Source: JANQIO01 sp036351375
Lineage (GTDB): Bacteria > Pseudomonadota > Gammaproteobacteria > Pseudomonadales > Halieaceae
Length of the DNA stretch: 64,000 nucleotides
Direction: 5' to 3'
NCBI GenBank assembly: GCA_036351375.1
Contig: JAZBOY010000092.1
Location: 62,001 to 126,000 of the forward strand
Program-made: the position numbers and the translations under genes
Part shown: piece after piece, positions 8,035-15,681 of the stretch
Layout: every line of letters begins with the position of its first letter
Numbering within the stretch: position 1 is the stretch's first letter
Notes under the pieces: generated by a model
The model's database searches: none
What the model was told of the DNA's origin: nothing
The model's input: only the letters and a program-made list of their open reading frames with translations

Positions 8035-9108
8035 ATGAGCGTATTCAGTAACCTGGCGTTTGATCACCACGAGAAGGTCGCCTTCGGCGCCGACAAGCAA
8101 AGCGGCCTGCGCGCCATCATTGCCGTTCACGATACGCGACTCGGCCCGGGCGTGGGCGGCTGTCGCATGTACCCCTATGCCAGCGACGATGAGGCGCTCT
8201 ATGATGTGTTGCGGCTCTCGCGCGGCATGACCTACAAATCGGCGCTGGCGGGCCTGCCCCTCGGCGGCGGTAAGTCGGTGATCATCGGCAACCCCCATAG
8301 CGACAAAACGCCGGCACTGCTGCATGCCATGGGTGACTTCATCAACAGCCTCGGCGGCCTGTACGTGGCGGCGGAAGACTCCGGCACCGGCGTTGCCGAT
8401 ATTCGCACCATGGGCGAACGCACGGTCCACGTCAGCGGCCTGCAGGAAGGAACCGAGCACGGCGGTGACCCGTCTCCGACCACGGCGTACGGCGTTTACC
8501 TGGGGATTCGCACGGCGGTGCAGTATCGCCTGGGTGCTGATTCCATGCGCGGCCTGCGCGTGGCCATCCAGGGCCTGGGTAACGTGGGTTACCACCTCGC
8601 CGGGCGACTGGTGGCAGATGGCGCCATTGTTTATGGCGCCGACGTCAACGCCGCCAATCTCGAGAGGGCTCGCGAGCACCACGGTGTGCAGGTGGTCTCC
8701 ACCGAGGACATCCTGACCCTGGAAGCCGACGTGTTCGCTCCCTGCGCCATGGGCGCCGTGCTCAATCGCGATACTGTCAATGGATTGCGAGTGGGTATTG
8801 TTGCCGGTGCCGCCAACAACCAGCTGGCGGATGAGGAGCAGGCCGATCACCTGTGGGATCGCGGCATCCTTTACTGCCCGGACTTCCTGATCAACGCCGG
8901 CGGCATCATCGATGTCTTCCACCAGCGCAACGGCAGTGACCCGGCAGTGATGCGGGAACACGTGGAGCGGATCGAGAGCAACCTGCAGGAAATCCTGTTT
9001 CGGTCAGATCGAGCCGGTCGGTCACCGCACCTTGTCGCAGAAGACCTGGCTGAGGAATACCTGGCGGCCGCGGGCAGCCAGGAGCCCTCGCGCATTGCGG
9101 CCTTTTAG
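8035..9108 (+). CDS. Leu/Phe/Val/Glu dehydrogenase family (leucine dehydrogenase type)
   Basis: A 357-residue NAD-dependent amino-acid dehydrogenase. The N-terminal catalytic domain has the substrate lysine K68 in GMTYKSALAG and the catalytic lysine K80 in PLGGGKSV, with the TRLGPGVGGCR segment near residue 35. The C-terminal Rossmann domain begins GLGNVGYHLAG near residue 182. Members oxidatively deaminate leucine, valine or phenylalanine to 2-oxoacid, ammonia and NADH. Only 15 bp separates it from the upstream 2-oxoacid oxidoreductase, so the two probably act in sequence. Leucine/branched-chain specificity is most likely; phenylalanine cannot be excluded. Confidence 0.9.
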   Translation: MSVFSNLAFDHHEKVAFGADKQSGLRAIIAVHDTRLGPGVGGCRMYPYASDDEALYDVLRLSRGMTYKSALAGLPLGGGKSVIIGNPHSDKTPALLHAMGDFINSLGGLYVAAEDSGTGVADIRTMGERTVHVSGLQEGTEHGGDPSPTTAYGVYLGIRTAVQYRLGADSMRGLRVAIQGLGNVGYHLAGRLVADGAIVYGADVNAANLERAREHHGVQVVSTEDILTLEADVFAPCAMGAVLNRDTVNGLRVGIVAGAANNQLADEEQADHLWDRGILYCPDFLINAGGIIDVFHQRNGSDPAVMREHVERIESNLQEILFRSDRAGRSPHLVAEDLAEEYLAAAGSQEPSRIAAF

Positions 9109-9122
9109 GGCCGCAGTCAATT

Positions 9123-9485
9123 TCAGGACAGTAACCACGCCCTGGCTTCGTCGAGGTCGCGGAAAACCGCGAACTCGGTTTCGTCGCTTTCCCGGAACAC
9201 CTTGAAGATACGGCTGATGCCGTAGGATATGTTGCCCGGCGCTACCACGGCTATCTTGCGGGGCTGGTTTGCATAGCTGCGAGCTATATTCGCGCCGTCG
9301 CGCACTTCGGCGGTGCTGAGCAGGATTTCCGCCTGCACCATGACGTAGAGCCGCAGCGCGGAATTCTCCATTTCGCCCAGTTCGTCCATGGCCGCGACCA
9401 TGTCTTCCCGCTCGGGGCTCTGGATAAAATCAATGCGCACGATGTCGTCTTCACGGCTGATCTTGTACACGGGTCCGGTGGCCAT
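9123..9485 (-). CDS. SpoIIAA/STAS-like small protein
   Basis: A 120-residue soluble protein with the alpha/beta pattern of the SpoIIAA-like (STAS-fold) family. Strands occur at residues 12-19, 45-53 and 74-82 (KIAVVAPGNISYGISRI), and the C-terminal segment FAVFRDLDEARAWL is typical of these proteins. No regulatory serine of the sporulation type can be assigned. Its ATG overlaps the TGA of ytoQ (TGATG), so the two are translationally coupled. It is convergent with the dehydrogenase gene. Function unknown. Confidence 0.6.
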   Translation of the reverse strand: MATGPVYKISREDDIVRIDFIQSPEREDMVAAMDELGEMENSALRLYVMVQAEILLSTAEVRDGANIARSYANQPRKIAVVAPGNISYGISRIFKVFRESDETEFAVFRDLDEARAWLLS

Positions 9486-9925
9486 CAGCGGCTGGTGACG
9501 TACTTGAGGATGTCGACGACCTCAGCAGGCGTGCGTGCCCAGGCCATGGCGGCGGCATCGACTTCTTTCAGAGGGTGCACGATGGCTTCGTCGTGCAGGG
9601 TGATGTACGGCTTGCCGAGGGCGGCGAGGTAGCCGGCGTCGAAGGCGGCGTTCCACTGCTTGTACTTGTCGCCGAAACGCACCACGGCAATATCGCATTG
9701 CTGTATCAGGTTGCGCGTACGGATTGCGTTGACCTTGGAGGACTTGTGGTCGCGCCAGAACCCTTCGCTGTCGGGCCCGAGCATATCGCCGGCGGCATCA
9801 CTGGCCTCGTGATCAGTCACGGCTGAGGTAAAACTTACCGGAAGCTCGGCCGCGCGCGCGCCCTGCTCGATTTGCTCCCGCCAGTCAGTGTGAATCTCCC
9901 CGGAAAGGTAGATAGTCCAGTTCAC
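9485..9925 (-). CDS. ytoQ: YtoQ family protein
   Basis: A 146-residue YtoQ-type protein. Recognisable features are the N-terminal IYLSGEIHTDWREQI, a GPDSEGFWRDHKSSKVNAIRT segment and FGDKYKQWNAAFDAGYLAALGKPYI, a layout related to nucleoside 2-deoxyribosyltransferase-fold proteins. The GTG start is preferred over an ATG 42 bp upstream. It places the family N-terminus at residue 1 and has an AGGGAG ribosome-binding site about 8 bases upstream. Biochemical role unknown. It is coupled with the downstream SpoIIAA-like gene. An inverted repeat lies 39 bp upstream of the start. Confidence 0.82.
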   Translation of the reverse strand: MNWTIYLSGEIHTDWREQIEQGARAAELPVSFTSAVTDHEASDAAGDMLGPDSEGFWRDHKSSKVNAIRTRNLIQQCDIAVVRFGDKYKQWNAAFDAGYLAALGKPYITLHDEAIVHPLKEVDAAAMAWARTPAEVVDILKYVTSR

Positions 9926-9963
9926 GCGCCGCTCCCTTCTTATGCGGTAAGTATAAGTAAAAC

Positions 9964-10001
9964 TCACCTTTTTGGGAGATTGTAAATTTCCGAAAAGGTG
10001 A
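9964..10001. promoter_or_regulatory. Inverted repeat upstream of ytoQ
   Basis: Perfect 9-bp arms TCACCTTTT (9964-9972) and AAAAGGTGA (9993-10001) flank a 20-bp AT-rich spacer containing TGTAAA, which reads TTTACA (a possible -35) on the ytoQ strand. It is either a dimeric operator or a leader hairpin. The remaining bases to 10146 hold nothing else I can name. Confidence 0.35.
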
Positions 10002-10146
10002 AAACCGGACGGTATATTCTGTCACTGCGCGGGAGTGACTGCGTTTTCCGTGCCCTCGCCGGGAGTAATGAACAACATCTGAGCTGACGCGCTGACTCTC
10101 GCTGCGTGCCAGGTGCAAGCCGACCAGGTAGGGTGCTGCAAGCGGG

Positions 10147-10929
10147 CTAGGCGATCTCTCCGGGAGCCAGCCCCAGGTATTTGCGCAACTGGATGACTCC
10201 CAGGTAGAACGGCCCGGTGTCCAGCACGGCCACGCAGAACTTGAACAGGTAGTTGGAGAACATCAGGGTGAGCAGGGCTTCAGTGCTCATCTCGCCTGCC
10301 AGGTACACCGCACCGAAGGTGACCAGCACGACCATGAAGGAATCCACCAGCTGGCTGATCATGGTGCTGAAGTTGTTGCGCACCCACAGGTACTTGCCGC
10401 GGGTGACCCGCTTCCAGAAGTGGAACAGCTGCACGTCGCAATACTGGGCGGCGATGTAGGCCATCATCGAGGCGAACACCGCGCCGGATGTTGTGGCGTA
10501 GATTAGCTGGTAAAGCTCCACCTGCTGCTCCACCACGCTGCCGTTGGGCAGGCCAACCGGTGCCGCTAGCTGCATCATCTGCCAGGGCGGCAATGATTCC
10601 GGCCCTACCGGGGGTACCAGGTTGCCGACATAGATGAAGGCGAGGATAAAAAAGTTGAGGCCCAGGCCCAGGGTCACCATGAAGTTGGCGCGACGCTTGC
10701 CGTACAGCTCGCAGATGAGGTCGGTGCACAGGAAGGTGATGGGGTAGGGCAGCACGCCCACCGCCAGCTGCATCGGGCCGAGCTGGATAAAGCGCGTAAT
10801 GCCGAGGATGTTGAGCATCGTCATCGCGCAAATGAAAATACCCGCCAGCACCAGGAAGACGCGCTCGCGACGTTCCGCCAACAGGGCCGGGTCGACCATC
10901 TGCGAAGCTGCGCCGGTGGCCGTGGACAT
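10147..10929 (-). CDS. yhhQ: Queuosine precursor transporter YhhQ (VUT family)
   Basis: A 260-residue integral membrane protein with about six hydrophobic helices. It carries VUT/YhhQ family marks: PITFLCTDLICELYGKRRAN near residue 62, an ASMMAYIAAQYCDVQLFHFWKR segment, and VRNNFSTMISQLVDSF near residue 185. YhhQ imports 7-cyano-7-deazaguanine/preQ1 for queuosine tRNA modification. The start is the ATG giving MSTATGAA; the frame continues upstream into the SDR gene without family character. The 3' end of the SDR gene is only 2 bp away, so the two are cotranscribed with the malonyl-CoA synthetase. Confidence 0.88.
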   Translation of the reverse strand: MSTATGAASQMVDPALLAERRERVFLVLAGIFICAMTMLNILGITRFIQLGPMQLAVGVLPYPITFLCTDLICELYGKRRANFMVTLGLGLNFFILAFIYVGNLVPPVGPESLPPWQMMQLAAPVGLPNGSVVEQQVELYQLIYATTSGAVFASMMAYIAAQYCDVQLFHFWKRVTRGKYLWVRNNFSTMISQLVDSFMVVLVTFGAVYLAGEMSTEALLTLMFSNYLFKFCVAVLDTGPFYLGVIQLRKYLGLAPGEIA

Positions 10930-10931
10930 GG

Positions 10932-11633
10932 CTAGCTTTCCCTTTGGCCCAGGTGGGCGTGCAGCATGGCGCCGTTGATCACCGGGTTGTGATGCGCCCA
11001 TTCGATCAGGCTCGCGATTTCATCGGGATCGATCAGGCGGTTGAAGCTGTTGAGCCCGGCGATGCTGTCGATCACGGCCTGGTCGTTGCCGAGGTGGGTG
11101 CGCAGCATTTCCGTGTCGGTAAAGCCCGGGCAGATGCAGGCGGTGTGCACGCCGCTGCCCATCAGGTCCTGGCAGGTGGCCTTCATCATGCCCGCCACCG
11201 CATGCTTGGAGATCACGTAGCTGAACGAGCCGCCCACGGCCTTCTCCGAAAGCGTTGAGCCAACGTACAGCACGCTGGAACCCGCCGCTAGCAGTGGTAG
11301 CAGCGCGCGGTTCAGCGTATTGGCGGCGATCACGTTGGTTTGCAGTGCAGCCTGCAGGTGTTCGTCGGGGCAATCGGTCGCGCTGTCCTTCAGCATCTGG
11401 CAGGCGTTGTGCACCAGTGCCACCGAGTCGGACTGTTCCAATACGGGCCGCAGCGTTGCAATGGCCGCGTCTATAGCGGCATTGTCGCTGAGGTCGCAGC
11501 AGATATTCTCCACGCCCTCCACCGGGCAGCTGCGGCGCGACAGGTTGTAGACGCGAAAGCCGCCGGCGACAAAACGCGCTGCTGCTGCGGCGCCGATGCC
11601 AACACTGGCGCCGGTGATGATGGCTGTATTCAT
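10932..11633 (-). CDS. Short-chain dehydrogenase/reductase
   Basis: A 233-residue classical SDR. The NAD(P)-binding TGASVGIG covers residues 8-15, HNA near 75-77 marks the central strand, and the catalytic Ser126, Tyr139 and Lys143 are present (YVISK). PGFTD after the active site is usual for the family. It lies between the malonyl-CoA synthetase (21 bp upstream) and yhhQ (2 bp downstream). The substrate is unknown; context suggests a 3-oxoacyl or hydroxyacyl compound but this is weak. Confidence 0.85.
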   Translation of the reverse strand: MNTAIITGASVGIGAAAAARFVAGGFRVYNLSRRSCPVEGVENICCDLSDNAAIDAAIATLRPVLEQSDSVALVHNACQMLKDSATDCPDEHLQAALQTNVIAANTLNRALLPLLAAGSSVLYVGSTLSEKAVGGSFSYVISKHAVAGMMKATCQDLMGSGVHTACICPGFTDTEMLRTHLGNDQAVIDSIAGLNSFNRLIDPDEIASLIEWAHHNPVINGAMLHAHLGQRES

Positions 11634-11654
11634 GGCAAGCTTGAGTCCTTGTAA

Positions 11655-13118
11655 TTATCTGGCGGCAGCAGCGTCCGCGGAAACAAACCAGTCCCGGTAC
11701 TGTTCCCGCAGCAAGTTCTTCTGCACCTTGCCCATCGTATTACGGGGCAAGTCCTCACGCTGGATGTATGCCTTGGGCTGCTTGAAGCGCGCCAGCTGCC
11801 CCGTCAGTGCCGCTTCGAGCTGCGCTTCGTTGATAGCCGTACCTTGGGCAGGTACCCACACTGCGACCACGGCTTCACCAAAATCGGCATGGGGCACACC
11901 GATCACCGCAGACTCGCGCACGCCTTCGACGGCGTCCAGGCACAGCTCCACTTCCTTGGGGTAAACATTGAGGCCGCCGCTGATGATGAGGTCTTTTTCG
12001 CGGCCCACCAGCCACAGGCGGCCATCGGCATCGAGACGCCCCAGGTCGCCGGTGATGAAGAAACCGTCCTCGCGGAACTCGGCGGCAGTTTTTTCAGGCA
12101 TCTGCCAGTAGCCGCGGAATACGTTCGGGCCGCGCGCTTCCACCACGCCCACCTCGCCCTCCGGCAGCGCCTGGCCCTGGTCGTCGCACACGCGCAGTTC
12201 GACATCGGGTAAGGCATAGCCAACGCTGCCCGCCAGGCGCTCGCCTTGCAGGGGGTTGGAACTCAACATGCCGGTTTCCGACATGCCGTAACGTTCCAGG
12301 ATGCGATGGCCGGTGCGAGCTTCAAAGTCGGCAAAGGTCTGTTCATTGAGCGGCGCCGAGCCGGAAATGAACAGCCGCATACCAATGCAGGACTCGGCAT
12401 TGAACGCCTCGCTTTCCAGCAGGCGGGAGTAGAAAGTGGGTACGCCCATCATTACGGTGGCTGCCGGCAACTGTGCCAGCACCAGGCTCACGTCGAAGCG
12501 CGGCAGGAACAGGATCGTGGAGCCGTTCATCAACGCAGTATTCAGCGCCACGAACAGGCCGTGCACGTGATAGATCGGCAGCGCATGCAGCAGCACGTCA
12601 TCGGCTTCAAAGCCCCACAGGCTGTGCAATGCCAGGGCGTTGCTGCGCAGATTATCGTGGCTCAGCATCGCCCCTTTGGAGCGCCCGGTGGTGCCCGAGG
12701 TGTATAGAATCGCCGCCAGGCTGTCGTTGCTGACCTCGGAAGTGTCTTCCAGCGGCGCCACGCGGCTGCACTCCAGGCACAGGCGTCGCAAGCCGGCGTC
12801 ATCGATCTCCAGCGCCGGTTGGGCGTCCTCGCGGAAGTAGTCGAGCTCCGTGTCGGTGTAGGCGGTGTTGAGCGGCAACAGCACCAGCCCCGCGCGCAGG
12901 CAGGCGAGGTACAGGGCCACCGCTTCCGGGCACTTCTCGACCTGCATCAGCACCCGCTCGCCGGCCCCGGCCCGGTCCAGCAGTACCGTGGCCATGCGCG
13001 CTGAAAGGGTATCCAGCTCCCGGAAACTCCAGGCGCCACCGTCGGCTAGCTGCAGGCAGCACTTGTCCGGATGATCCGCAAAGCCGCGGGCCAGCGTAAG
13101 GTAGAGGTTCTCACTCAT
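11655..13118 (-). CDS. matB: Malonyl-CoA synthetase-type acyl-CoA ligase (MatB-like)
   Basis: A 487-residue ANL-superfamily adenylating enzyme. The phosphate loop YTSGTTGRSKGAMLSH covers residues 139-154, with the later GMSETGM, TGDLGRLDADG and C-terminal lysine motif LPRNTMGKVQKN. The N-terminal EKCPEAVALYLACLRAG and LPLNTAYTDTELDYF segments are characteristic of MatB. MatB makes malonyl-CoA or methylmalonyl-CoA from the free diacid, ATP and CoA. No malonate decarboxylase or transporter lies beside it, so malonate use is inferred from family resemblance. First gene of a three-gene minus-strand unit with an SDR and yhhQ. Confidence 0.8.
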   Translation of the reverse strand: MSENLYLTLARGFADHPDKCCLQLADGGAWSFRELDTLSARMATVLLDRAGAGERVLMQVEKCPEAVALYLACLRAGLVLLPLNTAYTDTELDYFREDAQPALEIDDAGLRRLCLECSRVAPLEDTSEVSNDSLAAILYTSGTTGRSKGAMLSHDNLRSNALALHSLWGFEADDVLLHALPIYHVHGLFVALNTALMNGSTILFLPRFDVSLVLAQLPAATVMMGVPTFYSRLLESEAFNAESCIGMRLFISGSAPLNEQTFADFEARTGHRILERYGMSETGMLSSNPLQGERLAGSVGYALPDVELRVCDDQGQALPEGEVGVVEARGPNVFRGYWQMPEKTAAEFREDGFFITGDLGRLDADGRLWLVGREKDLIISGGLNVYPKEVELCLDAVEGVRESAVIGVPHADFGEAVVAVWVPAQGTAINEAQLEAALTGQLARFKQPKAYIQREDLPRNTMGKVQKNLLREQYRDWFVSADAAAAR

Positions 13119-13208
13119 CGCGCCACCTTATCACAGGGAGCCTGCCCGCATTGACCGCCCGGGCCCCGCTGTGGATTACTTGGGCAGGCGCAGCCACCCT
13201 GGATACCC

Positions 13209-13700
13209 ATGGAACGACTCACCACGATCTACATCGACAAGGAAAGCCACAAGTTTTCCGCCGCCCATTTCACGGTGTTCTCTGCCACCGAGCGCGAGCG
13301 CCTGCACGGGCACAACTTCAGTGTGTCAGCGCGTATTGTCGCGCCGGTGGATGATAACGGGCTCACCGGTGACTACGCGGTGTACAAGAACCAGATTCGC
13401 AGGCTCTGCGACAGCCTCGACGAGTACACCCTGATTCCCTCCCAGTCGCCCCATCTCAGCATCGATGAAGACGGCGACTACTACCGGGTCACCCACGATC
13501 AGGACACCCTGATACTGCTGAAGGCCGACACCCTGGTGATTCCGGTGCGCAATACCACGGTGGAGGACCTGTCCCACTACCTGCTGGAGACCCTGGTGGA
13601 AGACAAACCGTTCCTGGAAGCCCAGGACATTCGCGAGATCGAAGTGATGGTGTCCTCCGGTCCTGGCCAGACCGGCTCCAGCTTCTACCGGGTGAAATAG
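13209..13700 (+). CDS. 6-pyruvoyl-tetrahydropterin synthase / QueD-fold protein
   Basis: A 163-residue T-fold protein. The zinc-binding histidines are present as H20 (HKFSAAH) and H33/H35 (HGH). The cysteine that normally sits four residues before HGH in QueD and PTPS is Arg29 here, inside TERERLHGHN. The usual D-H pair of the catalytic relay is also altered (LDEYTL). It is therefore probably not a standard QueD. Family variants using Glu instead of Cys exist, and nearby Glu28 or Glu30 might substitute. It leads a co-directional group with SnoaL and GNAT genes. Confidence 0.75.
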   Translation: MERLTTIYIDKESHKFSAAHFTVFSATERERLHGHNFSVSARIVAPVDDNGLTGDYAVYKNQIRRLCDSLDEYTLIPSQSPHLSIDEDGDYYRVTHDQDTLILLKADTLVIPVRNTTVEDLSHYLLETLVEDKPFLEAQDIREIEVMVSSGPGQTGSSFYRVK

Positions 13701-13703
13701 GCC

Positions 13704-14105
13704 TTGTCGCTGACCCTCGAGGACCGGCTCGACATCTACGAACTGATTGCCCGCTACGGGCACCTGATCGATGAGCGTCGCTTCGGCCAGCTGGGGGAGA
13801 TTTTTTGCGAGGATGCGACCTTCGAACTCCTGGGCTTTGATGAAGCGCCCGGCGACACATCGCGTTGCGACGGGCTTGCCGACATTACCCGGATGATGGA
13901 GCAGAGCCAGCAGCACCCCCTGGGTCACCACGCCACCAACGTGGTGGTGGAGGCCGGCGACCCGGTGCGGGTGATCTCGAAGGGCATTGGTGTCGGCCAC
14001 GGCGGCAAAGTCGGCAGCGTGGTCTACCGCGATTGCGTGCGCCGCACCGAGCTGGGCTGGCGCATCGCCGAGCGTGTTTGCGAACTGCGGCGCGCTGACC
14101 TGTGA
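13704..14105 (+). CDS. SnoaL-like (NTF2-fold) protein
   Basis: A 133-residue NTF2-fold protein. The LEDRLDIYELIARYGHLID start, the FCEDATFELLG strand and the C-terminal VVYRDCVRRTELGWRIAERV are the helix-strand signature of SnoaL-like cyclases, dehydratases and isomerases. A TTG start is used, 3 bp after the upstream stop, and its TGA overlaps the GTG of the next gene. No substrate can be named. Translation is probably coupled to both neighbours. Confidence 0.7.
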   Translation: MSLTLEDRLDIYELIARYGHLIDERRFGQLGEIFCEDATFELLGFDEAPGDTSRCDGLADITRMMEQSQQHPLGHHATNVVVEAGDPVRVISKGIGVGHGGKVGSVVYRDCVRRTELGWRIAERVCELRRADL

Positions 14106-14536
14106 GCTTTCTGCGTCCTGCTGGAACCGGTGATGAGGCTGCGCTGCTGGCGCTCATACGCGAGTTCTACACCATTGATCACCACTCCTATGACGAGCCC
14201 CTGTTGCGCAAGGCGCTAACGCCCCTGCTCGAGGGAGATGAGCACGGTGTGGTCTGGCTGCTTGAGGACGGCTCAGGCTACGCTGTGGTTACCTGGAGTT
14301 ACAGCCTTGAGTCAGGCGGCCGCGAGGCATTGCTGGATGAAATCTATGTTCGCAACAGGGAATCCGGAACCGGCGGCCGCCTGTTGCAGGCGATACTCGC
14401 CGACCTGCGCGAGCGTGGGCTCCGCCGCATGTTCCTTGAAACCGAGCGCCACAATAAACGCGTGCGGCGCTTTTATGCCCGCCACGGCTTCACTGAGGAA
14501 GACTCGGTCTGGATGGTCTGGGAGTCCTCGGACTAG
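14102..14536 (+). CDS. GNAT family N-acetyltransferase
   Basis: A 144-residue single GNAT domain. The acetyl-CoA pyrophosphate-binding segment RNRESGTGGRLLQAIL lies around residue 83, followed by LETERHNKRVRRFYARHGF, the usual strand 5-alpha 4-strand 6 pattern. The GTG start overlaps the preceding TGA by four bases. Its TAG shares the tetranucleotide CTAG with the stop of the convergent CoA-transferase gene. Substrate unknown. Confidence 0.8.
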   Translation: MSFLRPAGTGDEAALLALIREFYTIDHHSYDEPLLRKALTPLLEGDEHGVVWLLEDGSGYAVVTWSYSLESGGREALLDEIYVRNRESGTGGRLLQAILADLRERGLRRMFLETERHNKRVRRFYARHGFTEEDSVWMVWESSD

Positions 14537-15681
14537 CCGTCCAGCAGGGCGTCATGCTCGCCGAGTTTCGGCGGCGGCCGGCAGTACTCCACGGGGGTAC
14601 GCGATAGCTTGATCGGGCAGCCCGCCACCTCCAGTCCGGTGTTGTCGGGGTGTGGAATGTTGACCCGCATACCGCGGGCCAGCACCTGCGGGTCGGCGAA
14701 TACCTCGTCGACATTGTTGATCGGCCCGGCTGGCACGCCGGCAGCTTCCAGCCTGGCCAGCCAGTCATCGCGCTTGCGCTCGCGCATCTTCGCTTCCAGT
14801 AGTGGCACCAGCTGCTCCCTGTTCTCGACCCTGGCTTCGTTGCTTGCAAAACGTGGATCGTCCGCGAGCTCGGGAAGTTCCAGCGTGTTCACAAAATTGC
14901 GGTACTGATTGTCGTTGCCGACCGCCACGATGCAGTGACCGTCTGCGGTGGCAAAGGCCTGGTAGGGCACGATGTTGGGGTGGGCATTGCCGAGCCTGCC
15001 CGGCACCCGGCCGCCCACCAGGTAATTGCTGGCCTGGTTGGCCAGGGTGGCGGCAGTTACATCGAGCAGGGCCAGGTCCACATACTGGCCTCGGCCGGAC
15101 TGGTCACGCTCGCTGAGCGCCGCGAGGATGCCGATAGTGGCGTACAGGCCGGTCATGATGTCGCTGAGCGCCACGCCTACTTTTTGCGGCTCACCGTTAT
15201 TGGGTCCGGTCACGCTCATGAGTCCACCCATGGCCTGGATCAGGAAGTCATAGCCGGGACGCGCGGCGTAGGGGCCGGTTTGTCCGAAGCCGGTGATGGA
15301 GCAATACACCAGCTGTGGGTTCTCGGCCGACAGGCTTTCATAGTCAAGGCCATACTTGGCCAGTCCACCCACCTTGAAGTTTTCCACCAGTACATCTGAC
15401 TGCTTTGCCAGTTCCCTGACGCGTTGTTGGCCCTCGGGGGTGCGGAAATCGATGCGCACCGAGCGCTTGCCGCGATTGGTGCAGAGGAAATAGGCCGACT
15501 CCGCGGTGGGCTGCCCCTCGCGGTCTTCCAGCCAGGGTGGCCCCCAGCGGCGGGTGTCGTCGCCCTCCGGGCTCTCCACCTTGAGCACGTCTGCTCCCAG
15601 GTCCGCGAGGGTCTGGGTGGCCCAGGGCCCGGCCAGTACTCGCGACAGATCCAGAACCCGGATGTGGGACAGGGCGCCCAT
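14533..15681 (-). CDS. Family III CoA-transferase (CaiB/BaiF), probable glutarate CoA-transferase
   Basis: A 382-residue family III CoA-transferase. The N-terminal RVLDLSRVLAGPWATQTLADLGADV is typical, and the catalytic aspartate is D174 in GVALSDIMTGLYA. These enzymes swap CoA between acids through a mixed anhydride on that Asp. Its start overlaps the TGA of gcdH (TGATG) and a LysR regulator is divergent. The arrangement therefore matches the glutarate loci of pseudomonads, where the transferase (GcdG) forms glutaryl-CoA from glutarate and the dehydrogenase oxidises it. Specificity is inferred from this context. Confidence 0.85.
   Translation of the reverse strand: MGALSHIRVLDLSRVLAGPWATQTLADLGADVLKVESPEGDDTRRWGPPWLEDREGQPTAESAYFLCTNRGKRSVRIDFRTPEGQQRVRELAKQSDVLVENFKVGGLAKYGLDYESLSAENPQLVYCSITGFGQTGPYAARPGYDFLIQAMGGLMSVTGPNNGEPQKVGVALSDIMTGLYATIGILAALSERDQSGRGQYVDLALLDVTAATLANQASNYLVGGRVPGRLGNAHPNIVPYQAFATADGHCIVAVGNDNQYRNFVNTLELPELADDPRFASNEARVENREQLVPLLEAKMRERKRDDWLARLEAAGVPAGPINNVDEVFADPQVLARGMRVNIPHPDNTGLEVAGCPIKLSRTPVEYCRPPPKLGEHDALLDG

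Noticed and set aside
10147..13700. Queuosine biosynthesis operon (yhhQ plus QueD-like)
   Set aside because: The two genes are on opposite strands, separated by unrelated genes, and the QueD-like protein lacks the catalytic Cys.
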